DNA from: Iris pallida
Taxonomy: Eukaryota > Streptophyta > Magnoliopsida > Asparagales > Iridaceae
NCBI GenBank assembly: GCA_029216955.1
Contig: JANAVB010016200.1
Coordinates: 911,675-975,674, forward strand
Direction: 5' to 3'
Length of the DNA: 64,000 bases
Part shown: in pieces, positions 58,436 through 64,000 of the stretch
How positions within the stretch are numbered: the stretch's first letter is position 1
Layout of the letters: the number at the start of each line of letters is the position of its first letter
Program-made: the position numbers and the translations under genes
Notes under the pieces: generated by a model
What the model was told of the DNA's origin: nothing
The model's database searches: none
What the model saw: only the letters and a program-made list of their open reading frames with translations

Positions 58436-61400
58436 CTGCTCCATGCTCCTCTCGATCAGTTTTCGACCGTCTCTCGTACGGTCCGAACCCTGATGACTCT
58501 CTGGATGATAAGCCAGACTCTGTGATGTTCAACTTGGACTCTTCCTATTATGTACCCACGAATGCTAGAAAGAAGAAGTCTAGGGCAGCGCAGGCTCATC
58601 AAGCCCAGACAGCTGCCCCAACCTCTGACTATCAGGGCGTCCCGCTGATTATCACACGGGCCTCTGATGGGAAGTTGTACAGAACCTCTCAGGTCCAATC
58701 CCCGGCGGCGAACGGACAGAGTGGTTCCCCTGACCTGCGTGAGGCGATCCTCCACAAACGTAAGGAAAGAGAAGGGGCCTCGGCGTGCAAAGAATCCTCA
58801 TATGGACGTCACTGCACCCAGATCATCGTCAACTGCTGCTGCAACAATACGGCAGTGACGGAAGATCGTCCGTCCGTCTTCCACAAACTACAGCACCCGA
58901 ACTCAGAAGATAAGGCACCTTCTGTTGTCTCCTGCAATTCCGCTCAGAAGGTCCCCGCCAAGGGGAGAGGAAAGAAGACAAGCATCTCCAGTCCAAAGAT
59001 ATCAGCCACTACAGCTAAGAAATTGTCGGCTAAACGGTTGCCCTCCACCGGAGTATACCAACACACCCGTTCGAAGACAAAATCTGCTGCAACAGGAGAC
59101 TCATCGTCCCCGACCCTGGGGGTCGTAGGAGCTGGGGGTAGTACTCCTCCGATCGTCCACAATAATCCAATGTTTCAAGGAGACGAACCCCGAAAAACAA
59201 CCCTCCCATCGGGTACAACAGATGCTGATTCTCGAGACGAAGCAAGCTCCGAAGCTGAGGGTAATGTCCCTTCCGAGTCCGAACCTGAAGAGAACATCCC
59301 CACATATCCAGATGATTTCTTGATGCATGGGTACAACTCGGAGGGTACATCCTCCACCACTCCCTCCGTCACTCCTCATGTGAAGACGGTATTCATGATA
59401 GACAGCAATCAAGGCGGTTCCAGCGATCGCTACCGCATCGACACGTTGGAGGCCATATTGTATGCCTTGGTCAAGTCTGTAGACGAGATCAAAGCGGCAC
59501 TTCCTACTCTGCAGGGAGTGACACCTGGTCAGACAAGCACGGGTCCCGCAATCAATGTAGATTCAAATTCAGCGACGCCAAACCAGGGCAATAATCCTCC
59601 CGAGATAACGGCCCCTACCGCGACAAATGAGGCCCGAGAAGTAAGAAGAGAGGTTCAGGAGCTCCGAGCAATGTTCCACGCCCGAGAAAACTCTTAAGAC
59701 CTCAGAATACGGCAACCATATCCTGCTGAATGGAGGGATGTTCCCTTTCTGCCAAGATATAAGCCGCTCAATATCAACCCATATGATGGCAAGACTTCAG
59801 CAAGTCGATACATCACTTACTTTGAGGTCACCACTGACCATCTGCCCCATGATAACGCTATCCTCACGCGGTTATTCATTGGGGCATTAGAAGGAGTCGC
59901 CTTCGATTGGTACCGCAACCTGCCAGACAATTGCATCCACTCCTTCGCTGGCTTCAAGCGCTTGTTCTTGGAGAGGTTCTATGAGGTAGGGCAGGACGTT
60001 ACGATGTCTACCCTCATGGACGTCGTTTAAGGAGAGAAAGAACTGACGAGAAATTACATTGAGCAGTTTCGTCAAACCGCAATGAAGTTACCATCTGGCA
60101 ACCCGGACTCTTCTTTGATTGAAATTTGCCAAAAGAGACTACTTCCAACAATTAGTCTCTGGATGGGCGAAAGTCAGTTCAAGGACTGAAAGGCTTTTAT
60201 CATCAGTGCTACAAGTGCTGAAGAACGATTGAAGAAGGCTCGTCAACTAGGGTTGCATATCTCGGAGGGAGAGAACAAGAGCAAGCGTCCCAACACCAGT
60301 AACAACAATGGGGGTAGCCCCTCCAACAACCGGGACAACAAAGGCAAGCAGGCTATGGTGACCGATACAGCCCAGAAGCCCGAGCCACAGCCAGCAGACA
60401 AACAATGGCCTCAAATCACTTACTCCTTTGAAGACGGTCACGTCAAGCCTATCTTGGACATGCTTATACAAGGAGACAGGATTCAGCTTCCTCCACCAAG
60501 ACGGGAGCCTCGGTCGGCTGATTTGGAGAACCCAAAGTTCTGCCATTACCATCGCTACGTCCACCATGCTACACACGACTGCTATCAACTGAAACGGTAT
60601 ATCCAAAACCTCATCGATTCGAACGCCCTGGCTATCGATTTTGAAGAGGTAACCGTGGCAGCCAACATGGTGTCCGTACAATTCGGCAGCTTCCCTCCAA
60701 CAGAGACTCAGGACGGGGTTATACCCATCCCTCTGACAACAATAGAGATTGCTAATCTGCTGCCTGCTCGCGATCAAGTCGCTGGTCTAGTACCCCTCAC
60801 CACATCACGAGGGGAAATCATGTGGGTCCATCCGGACCTAGTCCACGAGGTAACTCAGCCCTCTCCACCTTCTAAAAGGAAAAGTGAAAAAGTCAGATCC
60901 TGCCGCACTGCCTCGGCGGAAGAAGAGGAAGTCTCGGCCGTCACTACTCGATCCGGAACACAAGCCCAACCGGTGACCGAAAGCGCGACTGATGATCATC
61001 CGCCCACTACCAATGATGCTCCGGGACCGGCTCAGCCTTCGACGACCGACAAGCTTAGGCCGAAGGAGACTCGCTTCGACAAGTCCCTCCGGAAGGAGAT
61101 ACCTCAGGGGCTGGAAAGGCCCTACAACTTTGACATCTTAGCGCAATTAGCTAACACCCCGGCCAAATTGTCTTTATATGAACTCCTCAGGCTCTCAAAG
61201 GATGTCCGCACGGCTTTAAGTGAGGCGCTCCAAAATGCCGACGCATACTTGGCTCAGGTCAACCTCACGGGAGATAACCAACCTGCAGAGCTCCAAGATA
61301 GTGCGTGTACGGGAGCAATGCCCAATATCGTCTTCTCTCCGCAAGATATGCTCATCAAAACTAACCTGCATGATCGCCCGCTATACTACACTGGATACAT

Positions 61401-62829
61401 CGGAGACGTAAAGGTGGACCGAATGCACATTGACCCTGGGTCGTCTATAAGCATCATTCCGAAGGGTCTGCTACATCATCTTCGTATTCCGATGCATCGC
61501 CTGACACCTACAAGCACCGCCATTAGCGGTTTCAATTCGGGCAGGAGCTACCCAATAGGGAAGATCCGTTTGAAGTGTCAGATCGGCGATCTCCAATCAG
61601 AAGTCATCTGTTATGTCATAGATGCCGACACTTCTTACAATATCCTTCTGGGACGGCCTTGGATACACGATTACATGATCGTGCCTTCCACACTACACCA
61701 GTGCTTCAAATATGTCGATAAGCACGGCTTCGTGAGGACAGAGTTTGCCGATATCGATCCCTTCAAGGGGGTCGAATCTTATTACTCAGACTCCTATCTA
61801 TACGAAAAATCAAAGAAGCATCTGGTCGAAGAAGATGTGCAAACTCACAACAAGACGGCTACAGGATCAGAAGAACCTCTAACGATCCACCTTCAGGCTC
61901 GCAAACCGGGCAATTTCGCACCCCTTACGGCCACTCTGCGTAAGGACGCAATCAGTCTCTCCGTACAAGAAGAACAGATGAGAATTCGGCTGCCAAAGTC
62001 CGGCTAAGCGCCGAGACCCATAACAGGACCACTTACCATCAGACTACCGAGAGTCGGTCAGCTCCAAACGGAGAAGCCCAATCCCTCCGACAGACCGCTC
62101 ACAATACGCCTTCCCAAGAAGGTTCTTCACCCCGATGCGAGGTCTGACACTTCTAGCGAACCAGCCACCCCTCGCCTCACATCAAGTACCAAACTGGGGG
62201 TTGCTAGTTTACCAACAACTCCACGATCTGCTCTGCCAGTTGAGCCTCTGAAGATCAAGCTGACTAGGTCATCCTTCCATTCTTTATTTATACAGGGGAT
62301 GGCCGAAGAAGAACCAGAATTGGCCAAGTATGTGGCTGCCCACTCCGATACCCCCTCCGCAGATGATGTAATCCCTCTAGAAAAGATACCTTACTTCATC
62401 AATAAAGGGTTATCTTTGAACTACACTGAGCTCAATAAGCTATGTACAATGTACGCCATGGAACACGGTATAGGCACTCACCTACATACACAGGTGACAA
62501 ACGTGTACACCGCCATCCGACTTACTCCAGTAGAAGACACTTACCGAATAGTCGAGGGAGGGGACCACCCGATCATCTTCAGCCGGACGAACAACCCACA
62601 TCCCCCCGCTATGGAAGAAGTCGACTTAGGGTCAGATGCCGGAAGACTGCCTCTGTATCTCTATAGCCCTCAATCCAAATATCTCATGCAGAAACAGGGG
62701 TATGATCTAGAGACAACGCCAGGACTGAACTACGGCACTGGACGACGATTACCTTTGAAGACGCCAGTCCCGGCGGGCAAACCACGGAACTACTATAATA
62801 AAACCCGATGCGGTTTAGGGTATGTAACG

Positions 62830-64000
62830 CCTACTACGATACCAGGATCGGAGATGTTTTCAGACAAATCATGTCAGTCAACATGGCGTTCGCTGACGCT
62901 TACGAGGAAGACGAAGACATCCCCGAAATCCTTGAGCTAGAACCATGGGCCCAGCAATTAGACGCACAATAGGAAAAGCGGTTCGAACTGAAAGAACCTC
63001 CTACCGAAGATGAGGTCATACAAGTGGATCTCGGCAGCAAAGCTTCTCCAAAACCGATCTTTATCAGTAAAAGCCTAACTGACGAAGAACGAGAATCGCT
63101 GTTAGTACTCGTCAGAGAATATATCGATGTGTTCACCTGGAGCTATGAAGACATGCCGGGGTTAAATCCTGACATCGCTCTCCACAAGCTTAATATACGG
63201 CCAGATGTAAAACCAGTCAAGCAGCAACAACGACGCTTCCGCCCAGGTGTCATGGACGCAATCGAAACTGAAGACAACAAGCTAATAACCAGCGGCTTCA
63301 TTCGTGAAGAGCAACATCCTGACTGGGTCGCCAACATAGTGCCGGTCCTTAAGAAAAATGGAAAGATCCGAATCTGCATCGACTTTCGTAATCTGAATGA
63401 GGCATGCCCCAAAGATGAATTCCCCCTTCCCATCACAGACATCATGATCGACAACACATGCGGCTTCGAACGTATGTCATTCATGGATGGATTCTTGGGG
63501 TATAATCAAATCAAGATGTCTCCCGACGACAAAAAGCACACATCATTTCGAACACCGATTGGCACATACTGCTACACAGTCATGCCATTCGGTCTAAAGA
63601 ATGCTGGCGCTACATATCAACGAGCCATGAGTATCATCTTCAGAGAACATTTGTGCAAGACAGTGGAATGCTATGTCGACGACATCGCCGTCAAGAGTCG
63701 CCGTAAGGAAGATCATCTTCAGGACCTGAGAACGGTATTCGACCTGATGGGAGCCCATAACCTGAAGATGAACCCTACGAAATCATTCTTGGGCGTATCC
63801 AGCGGGAAATTCTTAGGCTTCATCATCACGGCACGGGGCATCCATGTAGACCCTGAGAAGACGAAGGCAATCATGGAGATGGGTCCCCCGAAAAATCTTC
63901 GCGAACTCAGAGGCCTCCAAGGAAGGCTAGCTTACATCAGGAGGTTCATTTCCAACCTCTCCGGGCGAAGCCGACCGTTCACACACCTCATAAAGAAGGG
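62830..64000 (+). CDS. pol: Pol of T2: reverse transcriptase, partial at the window edge
   Basis: Lies in a different frame from gag-protease; the change occurs between about 62810 and 62870. One stop, TAG 62970-62972, precedes the conserved part; from 62973 to the end there is no stop. Landmarks in order: DMPGLNPDIALHKL, RRFRPGVMDAIETE, HPDWVANIVPVLKKNGK, RICIDFRNLNEACPKDEFPL, YCYTVMPFGLKNAGATYQRA, the active site YVDD (63672-63683), KMNPTKSFLGVSSGKFLGF and RRFISNLSGRSRPF. RNase H, integrase and the 3' LTR should follow to the right. RT converts the element RNA to DNA in cytoplasmic particles. All RT motifs look intact, unlike T1. Confidence 0.85.

Larger units (their letters stand above)
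57736..62940 (+). pseudogene. gag: Gag-protease polyprotein of T2, one frame with four stops
   Basis: The same frame runs 5.2 kb with stops only at 59695, 60028, 60187 and 62005. The first 653 codons are a long N-terminal region of low complexity with HAATSANRMKK-type repeats (58150-58435); the ATG at 57736 precedes the primer site, so a later Met may be the true start. Capsid (Retrotrans_gag) follows at about 59770-60190: NPYDGKTSASRYITYFE, FIGALEGVAFDWYRNLP. A C-x2-H-x4-H-x4-C motif, CHYHRYVHHATHDC, is at 60541-60582. Protease has DPGSS (61432) and YNILLGRPWIH (near 61640). A linker with three TIRLP-type copies (61985-62110) and RCGLGYVTP (about 62808) leads to pol in another frame. Stop 59695 falls exactly between N-terminal region and capsid, so it could be a natural division; 60028 and 60187 break capsid. 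Confidence 0.8.
56342..64000 (+). mobile_element. Element T2: Tat-lineage Ty3/gypsy element, 5' part, runs off the right edge
   Basis: LTR (56342-57735), tRNA-Arg-type primer site, an exceptionally long gag-protease frame, then pol with RT. More GC-rich than T1 and with few defects, so younger or better preserved. The candidate target duplication is AGAGT (56337-56341), with its partner outside. Tat placement rests on the primer type, the CHYH-type zinc motif, gag and RT resemblance to T1. Confidence 0.88.

Noticed and set aside
59887..60777. Minus-strand frames opposite T2 gag
   Set aside because: Shadows of the gag-protease frame; motifs are all on the plus strand.

Overview
The window is repeat-rich nuclear DNA of a flowering plant, probably a eudicot with a large genome. 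It is packed with nested LTR retrotransposons of plant lineages: Ty3/gypsy chromovirus-like and Tat-like elements, plus a Copia Sirevirus-like fragment. It has AT-rich intergenic sequence, microsatellites and methylation-style decay. I see no host protein gene I can name, no rRNA or tRNA gene and nothing prokaryotic. I use my own letters for the elements: B, C, D, E, F and G (related chromovirus-like Ty3/gypsy), S (Sirevirus-like Copia), and T1 and T2 (Tat lineage).

Layout. 1-6576: element B on the minus strand, entering from the left edge, with a capsid-less gag frame and a 4.9-kb 5' LTR. B lies inside the 3' LTR of D. 6577-15376: the rest of D (minus), with a partial 3' LTR, an integrase C-terminus, a 2.1-kb non-coding spacer, a zinc-knuckle gag remnant and a 3.0-kb 5' LTR. 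15377-16610: minus-strand end of a Sirevirus-like Copia element that D landed in. 16611-22813 and 38236-38544: element E (plus), a decayed gag-pol with only a 5' LTR. Its integrase gene is split by F, a minus-strand LTR remnant (22814-38205). F is itself split by C (23349-34826), a non-coding element with two 4.4-kb LTRs. At 38544/38545 the end of E's integrase runs straight into the pol of T1, a Tat element (38545-43108, continuing at 54239-56341). T1 is split by G (43109-54238), the one chromovirus here with both LTRs, a target-site duplication and recognisable gag, protease, RT, RNase H and integrase. 56342-64000: T2, a second Tat element with LTR, tRNA-Arg-type primer site, long gag-protease frame and an apparently intact start of pol, running off the right edge.

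How the parts relate. B, C, D, E and G share a primer-binding site 8-9 nt inside the LTR that matches the 3' end of plant tRNA-Ile as I recall it, and B, C, D and F share the LTR terminus GGTCGTGACA. Only G keeps a recognisable capsid-to-integrase set. C has no coding capacity, and B and D keep mainly zinc-knuckle or integrase-tail pieces, which fits trans-mobilised parasites of a G-like partner. None of the reading frames is intact except the visible part of T2 pol.

The most unusual signals are: (1) arrays of one short word, CATGCGGC/GCCGCATG, in the LTRs of E, G and T2 and in the gag coding sequence of T2, in opposite orientation in the homologous LTRs of E and G; (2) a stem-loop in the E/G LTR supported by compensatory substitutions; (3) the tRNA-Ile primer site; (4) W-box clusters just upstream of a TATA-like box in the giant LTRs; (5) a gene-like unit of unknown function at 54788-55380. 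Coordinates of LTR ends and TSDs were read by eye; domain edges are approximate.
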